Below, one piece after another: positions 38,696 through 48,107 of a stretch of DNA of 64,000 nt. The stretch covers positions 620,001-684,000 of the forward strand of contig CAVYIY010000006.1 of NCBI GenBank assembly GCA_963768775.1, read 5' to 3'. Under the pieces are notes generated by a model, which was given only the letters and a program-made list of their open reading frames with translations, made no database searches and had not been told where the DNA came from. The stretch comes from FEN-33 sp963768775. Lineage in GTDB: Archaea > Thermoplasmatota > Thermoplasmata > Methanomassiliicoccales > UBA472. Both the position numbers and the translations under genes were made by a program. Every line of letters begins with the position of its first letter. Within the stretch, counting starts at the first letter, position 1.

Positions 38696-39937
38696 ATGTG
38701 GCGGTATCTCATCCAGCGCCTCTTCGCACCCTTTCATAAACCAAGAGCTGCAATGATAAGTCGGGCAAAGATGGAAGCGAGCATCGAGTTCATCGAGAAG
38801 GTCATGCTGGATTTCGCCGAGAGGACAGGCCTCGATCCGATCAAGGATAAGCCGCGGCGATACCTCTGGACGGATGCCTTCGCGGTCTGCAACTTCCTCG
38901 AGCTCCATCGAAGAACGGAAAACAAGCGCTATCTGGAGCTGGCGCTCGCCCTGGTCGACCTGGTCCATCTCACCCTCGGTCGCCATCGCGAGGACGATCG
39001 ACGTTCCGGCTGGATCGGCGGATTGGACGAGAAGGCAGGGGCGGAACACCCGACCCGAGGCGGATTGCGCATCGGCAAGCCCCTGCAGGAAAGATCGATT
39101 GATGAGGCGCCAGATGAGGAGCTGGAATGGGACCAGGACGGCCAATACTACCATTACCTGACCAAATGGATGCATGCGCTCTCCTGCGTCTCCGTCGTCA
39201 CCGGGGAGCCGAAGTACGCGAGCTGGGGCATCGAGCTAGCACAGGCAGCGCACAAGGCCTTCGCCTACTCCGTTGGCGCGGCCGGACAAAAGCGCATGTA
39301 CTGGAAGATGAGCATTGACCTGAGCCGGCCGCTGGTTCCATCCATGGGCCTGCACGATCCGCTGGACGGCTATGTCAGCTATCTGGAGCTGCAGACGACC
39401 GCGCTACGCCTTCCAACACTCTCCAATCTTGACCTCAAACCCGAGCTGGCCGACATGGCCGCAATGTGCAGGGGCGGCAGCTGGGTGACCGACGATCCAC
39501 TAGGCATTGGCGGTCTGTTGTTCGATGCCTCGCGGATCGGCCAGCTGATGGTGCTCGGAGCACCGGACCATTCCCGCCTCCTGCGGAAGGTGCTCGACTC
39601 CGCCCTCCCTGGCGTGGAGTCGTTCTCGAGCAGCGATGCCCTCCGACTGCCGGCCCAATACCGCCTAGCCTTTAGGGAGCTGGGCTTCTCCCTCGGGCTA
39701 AAGGCAGTAAAGCGCCTGAATGCGCTGGTGAAGCAGCACTCGTCAGTCCTAGATGCGAAAAAGGACCTGAGGCGGCGAACTGATGAGATTATAAGATTCG
39801 AGCCGATCGGCACGGAGATCGAGCGCTTCTGGACAGACCCCTCCAATCAGAAAGGGAGCACTTGGATAAATCACCAAGACATCAATGCGGTCATGCTGGT
39901 CACCAGCCTCGCCCCGGATTCGTTCCTGTCAGTTTAA
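38696..39937 (+). CDS. Hypothetical protein, possibly (alpha/alpha) barrel
   Basis: 413 residues from the first ATG; ATGs at 38753 or 38771 are also possible. Mostly helical with regularly spaced W/Y/H-rich segments (LWTDAFAVCNFLELHRRTEN, QYYHYLTKWMHALSCV, YASWGIELAQAAHKAF, WINHQDINAVML), the style of six-hairpin glycosidase-like enzymes. No catalytic signature can be assigned. Tightly linked to the MDR oxidoreductase upstream, so they may act together. Not an identified family. Confidence 0.75.
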   Translation: MWRYLIQRLFAPFHKPRAAMISRAKMEASIEFIEKVMLDFAERTGLDPIKDKPRRYLWTDAFAVCNFLELHRRTENKRYLELALALVDLVHLTLGRHREDDRRSGWIGGLDEKAGAEHPTRGGLRIGKPLQERSIDEAPDEELEWDQDGQYYHYLTKWMHALSCVSVVTGEPKYASWGIELAQAAHKAFAYSVGAAGQKRMYWKMSIDLSRPLVPSMGLHDPLDGYVSYLELQTTALRLPTLSNLDLKPELADMAAMCRGGSWVTDDPLGIGGLLFDASRIGQLMVLGAPDHSRLLRKVLDSALPGVESFSSSDALRLPAQYRLAFRELGFSLGLKAVKRLNALVKQHSSVLDAKKDLRRRTDEIIRFEPIGTEIERFWTDPSNQKGSTWINHQDINAVMLVTSLAPDSFLSV

Positions 39938-39964
39938 ACAGAGCCGGTCCTCATCTGTACCGCT

Positions 39965-40495
39965 CTAGCTGCCTCCCACTTTCCCCTTGAGCTCCAACGC
40001 GAACCGCTCCATCCTCGCCGTGAAATCGGTCCCAAGTTGCCGATCGAAGTAATTGTTCGAGTCGATGAATGCCGCCTCTGCCAATTTCGGCGGGACCGCG
40101 ATCTTCAACGCAGGCCAGACGTCCCGGTCCTCCTCGCCGATGTGCTCGTCCATGTGATCGTAGAGCTGCACCGCCACCTGCCCGAAGCGCCGCATGTCCC
40201 CCGCCTGCAACGCGCTCGCCAGGGAGTCTGCCAAATCCTTCGCCCTCCGGTGATCGCCCAGCAGGTCCGGCAGCAGGTCCCTGACCTCTTGAGAGGCATG
40301 CTCGATCAGGGGGAAGACAAAGCGCTCCTCCTTGTGGTGATGGTACTCGTCCATGAACATCTGGAAGAAGTCCACCGCCCGGGGAAGCTGGTCGATGAAC
40401 TCCGCCTGCCGCTCTTTCTCGGCGATGGCTTTCATCGCCCCGAGTGCCGTCCGGAGAACAGTGTGGTCGTGCGCAAGCTGCGTGAACAGGCTCAT
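39965..40495 (-). CDS. Hemerythrin-domain protein
   Basis: 176 residues. A four-helix bundle with iron ligands recognisable as AHDH (helix 1), the YHHHKEERFVFP segment (helix 2), GDHRRAKD (helix 3) and YDHMDEHIGEEDRDVWP (helix 4). Start at the ATG at 40495, behind a GGGGG run; upstream ATGs extend into poor sequence. Such proteins bind oxygen or act in oxidative or nitrosative stress and iron handling. It is divergent from aguB, with an overlap-free gap of 143 bases. Confidence 0.88.
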   Translation of the reverse strand: MSLFTQLAHDHTVLRTALGAMKAIAEKERQAEFIDQLPRAVDFFQMFMDEYHHHKEERFVFPLIEHASQEVRDLLPDLLGDHRRAKDLADSLASALQAGDMRRFGQVAVQLYDHMDEHIGEEDRDVWPALKIAVPPKLAEAAFIDSNNYFDRQLGTDFTARMERFALELKGKVGGS

Positions 40496-40638
40496 GCCCC
40501 CGACTCGCATCCTCGGGTATCTATCGTTTGCGGTCCGGATGCGTTTACGCAAATGAGGAAGATCGCATTCTGAGGCGACCAGTCTGGACAAGTTTCAAAT
40601 ACCGACATATCATCGAGAAACAGCGTGAGGTGCCGTTG

Positions 40639-41508
40639 ATGCGGAAATTGACCCTGGGCCTGGTGCAGATGTCTATGTCAGAAGATATGGATGGCAATCT
40701 GGACCATGCTATCGATCTCATCGGGAAGGCGAGCCGGAGCGGAGCGGAGGTCGTCTGCCTCCCCGAGCTCTTCACCACCCGCTACTTCGCGCAATACCAG
40801 GGGGAGGAGCAAGAGGAGAGAGGCCTGGCCTGCCTGGACACCATTCCGGGAAAGGCGACGAAGGCCCTGGCGGCGGCCGCGCGCAAGCACCGGATCACGC
40901 TGGTCGGCGGCTCCATCTACGAATCCGACGGCGATTGCACCTACAATACCTCCGCTGTCTTCTCCAACAAAGGCAAGCTGCTGGGCAAGTACCGCAAGAC
41001 CCACATCCCTCAGGACCAGTACTACTTCGAGAAGGAGTACTTCGAGCCTGGTGACACTGGCTTCGTGGTGTTCGAGACCGACCAGGCGAAGATCGCTTCC
41101 CTGATCTGCTACGACCAATGGTACCCGGAGGCGGCGCGCTGCTGTGCCCTCCTCGGCGCCGACGTCATCTTCTACCCCACCGCCATCGGCACGGCGAAGG
41201 GCATCCAACAATCGGAAGGCAACTGGCATCGGGCCTGGGAGAACGTGATGCGCGGACACGCCATCGCGAACTCGCTGGTGGTGGCCGCGGTCAACCGCGC
41301 CGGAAGCGAGGACAGGATGCGCTTCTGGGGCGGCTCCTTCGTCATCGACGCCTTCGGCAAAACGCTGAAGCGGGCAGGAAGCAAGGAAGAGGTGGTCGTC
41401 TGCGACATCGACCTGGACCACGGTAAGGAAGTGAGGGAGGGCTGGCGCTTCTTCAGGAACCGCCGGCCGGAATGTTACCAGAAGATAGTGGAGCCGCTGC
41501 GGAGATGA
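40639..41508 (+). CDS. aguB: N-carbamoylputrescine amidase
   Basis: 289 residues, nitrilase superfamily. It hydrolyses N-carbamoylputrescine to putrescine, CO2 and ammonia. The catalytic triad is visible as E in CLPELF, K in GKYRKTHIP and C in LICYDQWYPEAAR; the last segment is diagnostic of the AguB subgroup. The start is the ATG at 40639, with GAGGT about 7 bases upstream; the open frame before it is not needed. aguA follows after 11 bases, so the two steps from agmatine to putrescine are co-encoded. Confidence 0.92.
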   Translation: MRKLTLGLVQMSMSEDMDGNLDHAIDLIGKASRSGAEVVCLPELFTTRYFAQYQGEEQEERGLACLDTIPGKATKALAAAARKHRITLVGGSIYESDGDCTYNTSAVFSNKGKLLGKYRKTHIPQDQYYFEKEYFEPGDTGFVVFETDQAKIASLICYDQWYPEAARCCALLGADVIFYPTAIGTAKGIQQSEGNWHRAWENVMRGHAIANSLVVAAVNRAGSEDRMRFWGGSFVIDAFGKTLKRAGSKEEVVVCDIDLDHGKEVREGWRFFRNRRPECYQKIVEPLRR

Positions 41509-41519
41509 GGTGCTAGGAG

Positions 41520-42578
41520 ATGGAGCAAGAGACACCGCGCTCGGCGGACTACCGCATGCCGGCCGAATGGGCCAGGCACGAGGCGACCTGGCTCTCCTGG
41601 CCGAAGAATCCCTTGACCTTCCCGAAGGAGACTCTGGCAGCGGTGGAGGCCGTCTTCGTCAGAATGATCGTAGCCCTGAGCCATGGAGAGACCGTCAAGG
41701 TCCTGATCGATGACCAGGCGATGGGCGATCGCGTCCTGGACCTGGCCGCGCAAGAGGGGGCAGACCGATCCAAGCTCAGGCTCATACCGATCAAATCGGC
41801 CGACGTCTGGATCAGGGACTATGGCCCGACCTTCCTGCTCAACCGGAAGACGCAGCAGAAGGCGGCGGTCAAGTGGACCTTCAACGCCTGGGGCGGTAAG
41901 TACGACGACCTGCTCTACGATAACGTCACCGGCGAGGACATCGTGCGGAAGAGCGATGTGCGCACGTTCCGACCGGGGATCGTGCTGGAGGGCGGTTCGA
42001 TCGACGTGAATGGCACCGGAACGGTGCTCACCACCGAGCAGTGCCTGCTCAACCGCAACCGCAATCCGAGATTGAACAAGGCGCAGATCGAGGAATACCT
42101 GCGGCAATACCTGAACGTGGATAGGATAATCTGGCTGCTGTCCGGCATCGAGGGGGACGACACGGACGGACATATCGACGATTTCGCCCGATTCGTTTCT
42201 GAGACCGAGGTGCTCTGCGCACACTCACGCGACAATACCCAGACGAACACGGAGGTGCTCAAGCGCAATCTCGCCATCCTCCGCGAGGCGACCGACCAGG
42301 ACGGGCATCAGCTCGTGGTCCGCCAGCTCCCCTTGCCGAAGCCGCTTTTCCTGGAAGAGGAGGAACGCTGGCTGCCGGCGAGCTATGCCAATTTCTACAT
42401 CGGCAACGAGTCCGTGCTCCTGCCGGTTTTCAAGGACCGGAACGATGCGAAGGCGGTGCAGATGCTGGAGAACGCCTTCCCCGAGCGGGAGATCGTCCCC
42501 ATCGAGGCGGTCGACCTGGTCTACGGCTACGGGGGCATCCATTGCGTCACCCAGCAGGAGCCCTTGGCGCGGCCGTGA
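41520..42578 (+). CDS. aguA: Agmatine deiminase
   Basis: 352 residues, pentein fold. It converts agmatine to N-carbamoylputrescine and ammonia. Hallmarks: the start ADYRMPAEWARHEATWLSWP, the DVWIRDYGPTF loop, LEGGSIDVNG, the catalytic His/Asp region GDDTDGHIDDFARF, and the nucleophilic Cys in GYGGIHCVTQQEP near the C-terminus. Co-operonic with aguB. Together they supply putrescine without agmatinase. Confidence 0.95.
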   Translation: MEQETPRSADYRMPAEWARHEATWLSWPKNPLTFPKETLAAVEAVFVRMIVALSHGETVKVLIDDQAMGDRVLDLAAQEGADRSKLRLIPIKSADVWIRDYGPTFLLNRKTQQKAAVKWTFNAWGGKYDDLLYDNVTGEDIVRKSDVRTFRPGIVLEGGSIDVNGTGTVLTTEQCLLNRNRNPRLNKAQIEEYLRQYLNVDRIIWLLSGIEGDDTDGHIDDFARFVSETEVLCAHSRDNTQTNTEVLKRNLAILREATDQDGHQLVVRQLPLPKPLFLEEEERWLPASYANFYIGNESVLLPVFKDRNDAKAVQMLENAFPEREIVPIEAVDLVYGYGGIHCVTQQEPLARP

Positions 42579-42720
42579 TCGCCGTCAGCATCCTGTTCGC
42601 GGTAAGGGCGCGGGACCTGCAGCTTAGATGAACTCAAGGATGCTTGAGCAACAGAACGTGGACATATAGTCAACGACAGGCTGATTTAGGCGGACCAGCG
42701 CTATATCGTGTGGTGGTAGC

Positions 42721-43177
42721 GTGCGCAAGAAGGAGAAGGAGGTAACGGACGTCGCGGTGATGGAGGATCAATTGCGGAGGGCGGAGATAATGCGACTGGC
42801 CTTCTGCGATGCGGATGAGCCCTACGTCGTTCCAGTCTGTTTTGCCTATCAGGACGGGGTGATCTTCGTCCATTCTGCGAAGGAGGGGAGGAAGCTGGAG
42901 ATCATCAGGCGCTCGGGCAAGGTCTGCTTCGAGGTCGACACCTACAAGATCGTGAGGAAGGATGTCCCCTGCAAATGGACCATCGACTATACCAGCGTGA
43001 TCGGCCTGGGAGACGCGAGCCTGATCGAGGACGTCGAAGAAGAAGAGGAAGGCCCTCGACGCGATCATGACCCATTATGGCGCGGCGGCGCCCTTCGAAT
43101 ACTCCGAGGCGGCGCTGGCGAAGATGCTCATCATCAGCATCGCCGTCCGGTCCATGACCTGCAAGCGCTCCCTCTAG
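42721..43177 (+). CDS. Pyridoxamine 5'-phosphate oxidase-like split-barrel protein (one indel)
   Basis: About 151 residues after correcting one shift near 43048, where a GAAGAGGAAGG tract has one base too many; total length is 3n+1. The split-barrel FMN-binding fold is seen in PYVVPVCFAYQDGVIFVHSA, then KVCFEVDT and SVIGLGDASLIED; the corrected tail reads KALDAIMTHYG to MTCKRSL. Relatives bind FMN, F420 or heme. GTG start with GGTGGTAG upstream. It lies just before the SOD gene. Confidence 0.82.
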
Positions 43178-43265
43178 TGTCGTTGGCGGGATGGGCAGGG
43201 CAAATGGCGAGACAACAAGCAGTATATACCAGCGGTTCGAATCGTTGCCATCGAGGCGAATCTCG

Positions 43266-43868
43266 ATGGAAGAATCCAAGGTCTACACTCTGATGCCACT
43301 GCCCTATGACTACAAGGCGCTGGCACCGACCATTTCGGAAGAGCTATTGCGGCTGCATCACGACAAGCACCACGCGGCCTACGTCAATGGCGCGAACGCC
43401 ATCCTCCAGAAATTGGACAAGGCGCGGAAGGAGAACGTCGACCTCGACATGAAGGCAATCTGCAAGGAATACTCGTTCCACTTCGGGGGGTTGTTCCTGC
43501 ACGAGAAGTTCTGGCAGAACATGGCGCCGACCGGAACCGGCGGGGGCAAGCCGGGCGGCAAGATCGGCGACATCATCAACAAGGAGTTCGGCACCTTCGA
43601 GCGGTTCAAGAAGGAGTTCTCGGCCGTCGCCAACAGCGTCGAGGGATCGGGCTGGGCAGCGATGGTGTTCTGCGGGCACATCAAGAAGCCAGTGCTGGTG
43701 CAGATCGAAAAGCACAATGTGAACGTCACCCCAGCTCAGAAGCAGCTGCTGGTCCTCGACGTCTGGGAGCATGCCTATTACCTCGACTATAAGAACGACC
43801 GGGGCAAGTTCGTGGAGAGCTGGTGGAACCTGGTCAACTGGGACGAGGTGGAGAAGCGCCTACCTTAA
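43266..43868 (+). CDS. Superoxide dismutase (Fe/Mn)
   Basis: 200 residues. Dismutates superoxide. Metal ligands are evident: H in LLRLHHDKHHAAYV, H in EYSFHFGGLFLHEKFW, and D and H in LDVWEHAYYLDYKNDR. The metal cannot be told from the sequence. The start is the ATG at 43266; the upstream open frame is a shadow of the preceding gene. With hemerythrin and the PNPOx-like protein nearby, it suggests oxidative-stress defence. Confidence 0.95.
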   Translation: MEESKVYTLMPLPYDYKALAPTISEELLRLHHDKHHAAYVNGANAILQKLDKARKENVDLDMKAICKEYSFHFGGLFLHEKFWQNMAPTGTGGGKPGGKIGDIINKEFGTFERFKKEFSAVANSVEGSGWAAMVFCGHIKKPVLVQIEKHNVNVTPAQKQLLVLDVWEHAYYLDYKNDRGKFVESWWNLVNWDEVEKRLP

Positions 43869-44034
43869 GCTGTAAGTGACCCAGAATGGTCCATCGGACC
43901 TGGTCATCTTCCGATCATGATCGTCGGAGCCGCATGCCCTGGCAGGGTACTCATTCCGACGGACCGGTCGGCATTTCATATTTTCTGCTCCACTGACGAG
44001 TCCGCGCATGGTGGAGCTCGTTCGATCACGCTTC

Positions 44035-47000
44035 TCAACGCCGTCTGAACCGCAGGATGAGAAGACCGACTACCAGCAGCGCAGCGAATGCCAGGATGAT
44101 CAGGAGCGAAAGGCCGTACGGTCCCTGAGGGCTGAGGGGATTGGTGTCGACGACGAAGCTCATCGAGCTTATCGCCCTATTGCCGGCGAGGTCGGTGGCG
44201 CGGATGACCAGGGTATGCGGGCCGTCGCCCAGCCCCTGCAAGGTGATGTTGCTCTGCGTCCCCGGGAACATCTGGTAGGCCGCACCGTCCAGGCTCAGCT
44301 CGATGGCGCCGACCGCGCTGGTGCTGTCGTTGCTGGTCCAGTCGAGACGGACGTTGGCGGCGGTGAATATCCGCCCATCGATCTGGGACGTGACCGTCGG
44401 GACATCGGTATCGATGCGGAAATCGATTTGTTTGACCAGCTCAACGTTTCCGGCCCGGTCCTGGGAAGAAATCTCGAGGACGTGAGGTCCGCGTCCCTCC
44501 ACCACGAGATTGCCGGAATAGGGCTGCCAGTCACCCGAATCCAGGCGATAGTTGACGCTGGCGACGCCGCTCAGCTCATCTATGGCGCTGATGTTCACCT
44601 CGAGCGAGGAAACGTACCAGCCTCCGGCGCCAATCTCCCCGTGGATCTCGGCGGAGGAGGCCGGCGCGGTCTTGTCCAGCTTCAACGTCAGGGAATTGAG
44701 CGGTTCCAGGTTGCCAGCGAGGTCGGACGACCAGTACTCGATGAGGGACGTGCCATCGTTCTTGAGCACGATAGCGCCTTCATATGCGGTCCATTCCCCT
44801 CCATCGATGCGGTAGTAAGTGGCATTGATCCCGGAGAGGCCATCCCCGGCGGTCAGTTCCAGGCCGATATCGGAGGTGAACCAGCCGCTCTCGGAGAGCG
44901 TACCCGTGACCAGGTGGGAGGTCGAGGGCGCCACGAGGTCGATCATGATAACCGTGTTTCCCACGGACCCAGCATTGCCAGCAACGTCCGTCGAATAGAA
45001 CTCTATCGCGAACACTCCGTCCTCGAAGAGGCTGTGATTGCTGATCGACCAATCCCCTCCGTTCACGCGCATGTGCGTCTGGGCGACTCCGGAGGTCCCA
45101 TCATTGGCAGATACCGCAAATTCTACCGGGCTCACGTACCAGCCCTGCTCGCCGATGATGCCATTGATCGACGCTAAGCTTTCCGGAGCATGAGTGTCAA
45201 TCGCGAAATCCTGCGAGCGCACGGAGCCGACGTTGCCGGCGCCGTCGACGGCCCGGTATTCCAGGGAGTGCTGCCCCTCGCTCCCCACCAGGATTTCGCT
45301 GGAATAGTTCTGCCAGTCTCCCCTGTCCAGACAGTATTCCACCCTGGCGATCCCGCTTCCTCCATCGAGCCCGCGGATGGTGGCATGAACTGAAGAAACG
45401 AACCAGGAGCCATTGCCTTCGGTCCCATTGAGAGCGCATGAGGCGATCGGAAGGATGGTGTCGATGCTGAAGTTGACCGATTGCTCTTCCCCGACGTTGC
45501 CTGCGTTGTCCACCGGGTAATAGCTCAAGGCGTGAGCCCCTTCCCCGGATACACCGACAGCTCCCGGATAGGCTTGTACCGCCGATCCATCCAGACTGAA
45601 CATGATCGAAGAGACTCCGCTCACCCCGTCCGAGGCGATGATGTCGACCTCGACCTCTGAGGTGTACCATCCGTTGAGCCCTTCCGTCCCCACCAGGTCC
45701 GACCAGGCGATCGGGTCGCTCGTATCGATCTTCAGCGTCTTGCTCTTCACGGCCTCGGCATTGCCGGCAAAGTCGGTCGAGTAGTATTCGAGCAGATGCA
45801 CCCCATTGCCGTTGATGTTGATGGAGCCAGTGCCACTCATCCAAGGCGATGAGTCAAGGCGGTACTTGGTCTCGTAGACGCCGCTCTCTGCATCGTTCGC
45901 AGACAGCACCGCGTTCACGTCAGACCGGTACCAGCTGTTGGTGCCCACGTCCCCTATGCAGGTCAGCGTGGTGATGGGAGGCGTGCTGTCGTTTCCGATC
46001 CCTGCGTCCAGGAATTGCAGACAATCGATCCAGGCGCTATCCCGCAGCGACGATGTGGCGCTGCTCTTCTCGTAGGACCATTTCAGGGTGTGCGTACCCA
46101 GGCTGGTGAAATTGTACCAGGCCTGCCGCCAGCCGCTGTTACCGGAAATTTCCAGCTTCTTAGTGGTTGATTCGTAGAATCTGAGGAAGTCGTATGCTGG
46201 TTCAGAGGACACCTTCCAGAAGAAGGAGATGCCGGAATACCCGGTCACGCTTATCTGGATAGTTGATTTGTAAGAGTCGCCGGCGTCGCCAGCCTGCATG
46301 GCACTGCCGCCATAGATAGAGGTCTGCTCCACTCCTACCCATTCGGCCAGATCGGGATTCGTGACCTCGATGCCCGGCCGGTCCAATGCTTGGGCGGGAG
46401 AGATTGCCGAGTACTGGGGGAAGATGTTGTCCAGGTTCCCCGGGGTCGACTTGGGCACCTGCGCGCTCTGACCGGAAACCTGCGTCGGAGCACCGGGCGA
46501 GTAGCCGCCCTCATAGCTTTCGATGCGGAACGACGAGATGACCGAGGCAGCCCCGCCGTTCACCTCCAGATTGAACCTGGTCGCCCCCGAATCGTAATAG
46601 GAGCGGAACTCGCTGATATCGCAGACCATGAAGCTGGGAAGCTGATTGAGCGAGTCGGAAACGTAATACGGCGTCTTGGAGTCGAGGAAGGAGGGCGAAC
46701 CGATGCTCAGGATGTGCTCGACGTTCCTCTTCGGCGGACTGTTAAAATGCCAGACGGCGAGCAACGACGGCACGTAGTTCGGGATGTCCGTGATGTAGCT
46801 CAGCTCGTTCCCGCTGACGTTCATTATTTTATCGAAGGCATCGTAGGAGATCCAATAGTAGCCGGCATCCCCCCAGCTGGAGCCCCATGAATTGACGACG
46901 CGAAAGGCGCCGACATCAGGATGCCCGGCCACGACGAGGGAATCGTTGAAGCCGACGATGGTTTGGGCGTGATTGAGTTTGCCCCCTAAGTTGTACTCGT

Positions 47001-47829
47001 CCGCCGATATCACGAAGTTGTCGTTCAGGGCCGAGTCGAATTGATTCGCGTCGATGGCGAAGGTGACCGGCTGGTCCCCAGCCACTAGGCTCTTGATGGT
47101 GTTGATGGTGCCATCATTGACGGTCAGGAAGACCAGCTGAGAGCCGCGATGCAATGGCGCCTCCCTCCAGGCCGCCGGTGTCCCCCAGTTTATGTCATTA
47201 GTGACTGTGTATGGGAAAGTGGAGAGGGTGGAGACGCCCCAGTCCCTGATCACTTGGAAGTTCTCGCTCATCCATGATCCGCCCCCGAGACCGCGGTAGG
47301 CGACCCGATTATAGGTCCAGGCCGGGCTGAGGAGTTGGGTGGCCGTGCCCGATTTCGCTCCGGTCCATCCGTTGTCCTTGGCCTCGACGGCGCCATAACA
47401 GTAATAGGTGGCGGCCCAGGCGGCGCATGAGCCTTGGCTTCCCTGGTTGCCGACCTTGGGGAACCAGGAGTTCGTGGACATGTCGTAGGCAGAGGGAACG
47501 GAGAGCGTCTGCGTCGCCGGGGCCTGCGCGATCCATGCCTCCCCGACCATGCTCTCCCAGCTTTCAGCCGAGGGCGGAGCGAGGCCGGTGTGGTACCCGT
47601 CCACTATGACATCATAATTGACGCCATCGGCGCGGGTCCCCACTCTTTCCATCATCTGCAGCGCGTCAGCGTCGGTCATCAGGCTGAGGGTCATCCCCCG
47701 GGAATCGGTGAGTGACATGCTAGTGGCGGTCGATGCCGCGGCCGGTTGCCCCTCAGCCAAGGGAACGAGTGCAACCAGGGCTGGCAGTAGCATCGATGCG
47801 AGCACCAGTGCCACGAGGAGCCTCCTCAT
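44035..47829 (-). CDS. Surface-anchored papain-like cysteine peptidase with OmpL47-type repeats
   Basis: 1264 residues. Signal peptide 1-27. A C1A-like peptidase domain has the oxyanion Gln129 and nucleophile Cys135 in VGNQGSQGSCAAWA, His287 in KLNHAQTIVGF, and Asn313 in VVNSWGSSWGDAGYYWI. A beta-rich middle region follows (about 340-600). Then come six repeats of about 95 residues that start with G-x-x-G-x-x-x-W-Y/F-x-S and end in Y/E-Y-x-S/V-D-x-A-G-N (near residues 615-1180), as in OmpL47-type domains, plus one divergent copy. A C-terminal TM helix is capped by RFRRR. The layout puts the protease on a stalk outside the membrane. Substrate unknown. Confidence 0.92.
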   Translation of the reverse strand: MRRLLVALVLASMLLPALVALVPLAEGQPAAASTATSMSLTDSRGMTLSLMTDADALQMMERVGTRADGVNYDVIVDGYHTGLAPPSAESWESMVGEAWIAQAPATQTLSVPSAYDMSTNSWFPKVGNQGSQGSCAAWAATYYCYGAVEAKDNGWTGAKSGTATQLLSPAWTYNRVAYRGLGGGSWMSENFQVIRDWGVSTLSTFPYTVTNDINWGTPAAWREAPLHRGSQLVFLTVNDGTINTIKSLVAGDQPVTFAIDANQFDSALNDNFVISADEYNLGGKLNHAQTIVGFNDSLVVAGHPDVGAFRVVNSWGSSWGDAGYYWISYDAFDKIMNVSGNELSYITDIPNYVPSLLAVWHFNSPPKRNVEHILSIGSPSFLDSKTPYYVSDSLNQLPSFMVCDISEFRSYYDSGATRFNLEVNGGAASVISSFRIESYEGGYSPGAPTQVSGQSAQVPKSTPGNLDNIFPQYSAISPAQALDRPGIEVTNPDLAEWVGVEQTSIYGGSAMQAGDAGDSYKSTIQISVTGYSGISFFWKVSSEPAYDFLRFYESTTKKLEISGNSGWRQAWYNFTSLGTHTLKWSYEKSSATSSLRDSAWIDCLQFLDAGIGNDSTPPITTLTCIGDVGTNSWYRSDVNAVLSANDAESGVYETKYRLDSSPWMSGTGSININGNGVHLLEYYSTDFAGNAEAVKSKTLKIDTSDPIAWSDLVGTEGLNGWYTSEVEVDIIASDGVSGVSSIMFSLDGSAVQAYPGAVGVSGEGAHALSYYPVDNAGNVGEEQSVNFSIDTILPIASCALNGTEGNGSWFVSSVHATIRGLDGGSGIARVEYCLDRGDWQNYSSEILVGSEGQHSLEYRAVDGAGNVGSVRSQDFAIDTHAPESLASINGIIGEQGWYVSPVEFAVSANDGTSGVAQTHMRVNGGDWSISNHSLFEDGVFAIEFYSTDVAGNAGSVGNTVIMIDLVAPSTSHLVTGTLSESGWFTSDIGLELTAGDGLSGINATYYRIDGGEWTAYEGAIVLKNDGTSLIEYWSSDLAGNLEPLNSLTLKLDKTAPASSAEIHGEIGAGGWYVSSLEVNISAIDELSGVASVNYRLDSGDWQPYSGNLVVEGRGPHVLEISSQDRAGNVELVKQIDFRIDTDVPTVTSQIDGRIFTAANVRLDWTSNDSTSAVGAIELSLDGAAYQMFPGTQSNITLQGLGDGPHTLVIRATDLAGNRAISSMSFVVDTNPLSPQGPYGLSLLIILAFAALLVVGLLILRFRRR

Positions 47830-48107
47830 GCTTCAGATTCTCCATTGCTGAAGGGATGCTCCAGACACATCGTCAAAACCGCATCACCGCCTTATACTTC
47901 TTTCGAACTCTGTATCAATACCGACGATTCAGCTGGAGCGCGTGCTGCATTGGTCCAGAGGCAGGCGTGGCCCTGATGGAGAGCTCCCGTGGAATCGCTC
48001 CGGTCGGCCTTGTTGACCACATTATCCGATTTCACTTCTCTTCCAGATCATGGGAGGAATAGCTGCTCCACTGCGGTTCTTCCGGGACGTCGCAGACGCC
48101 ATGAAGC

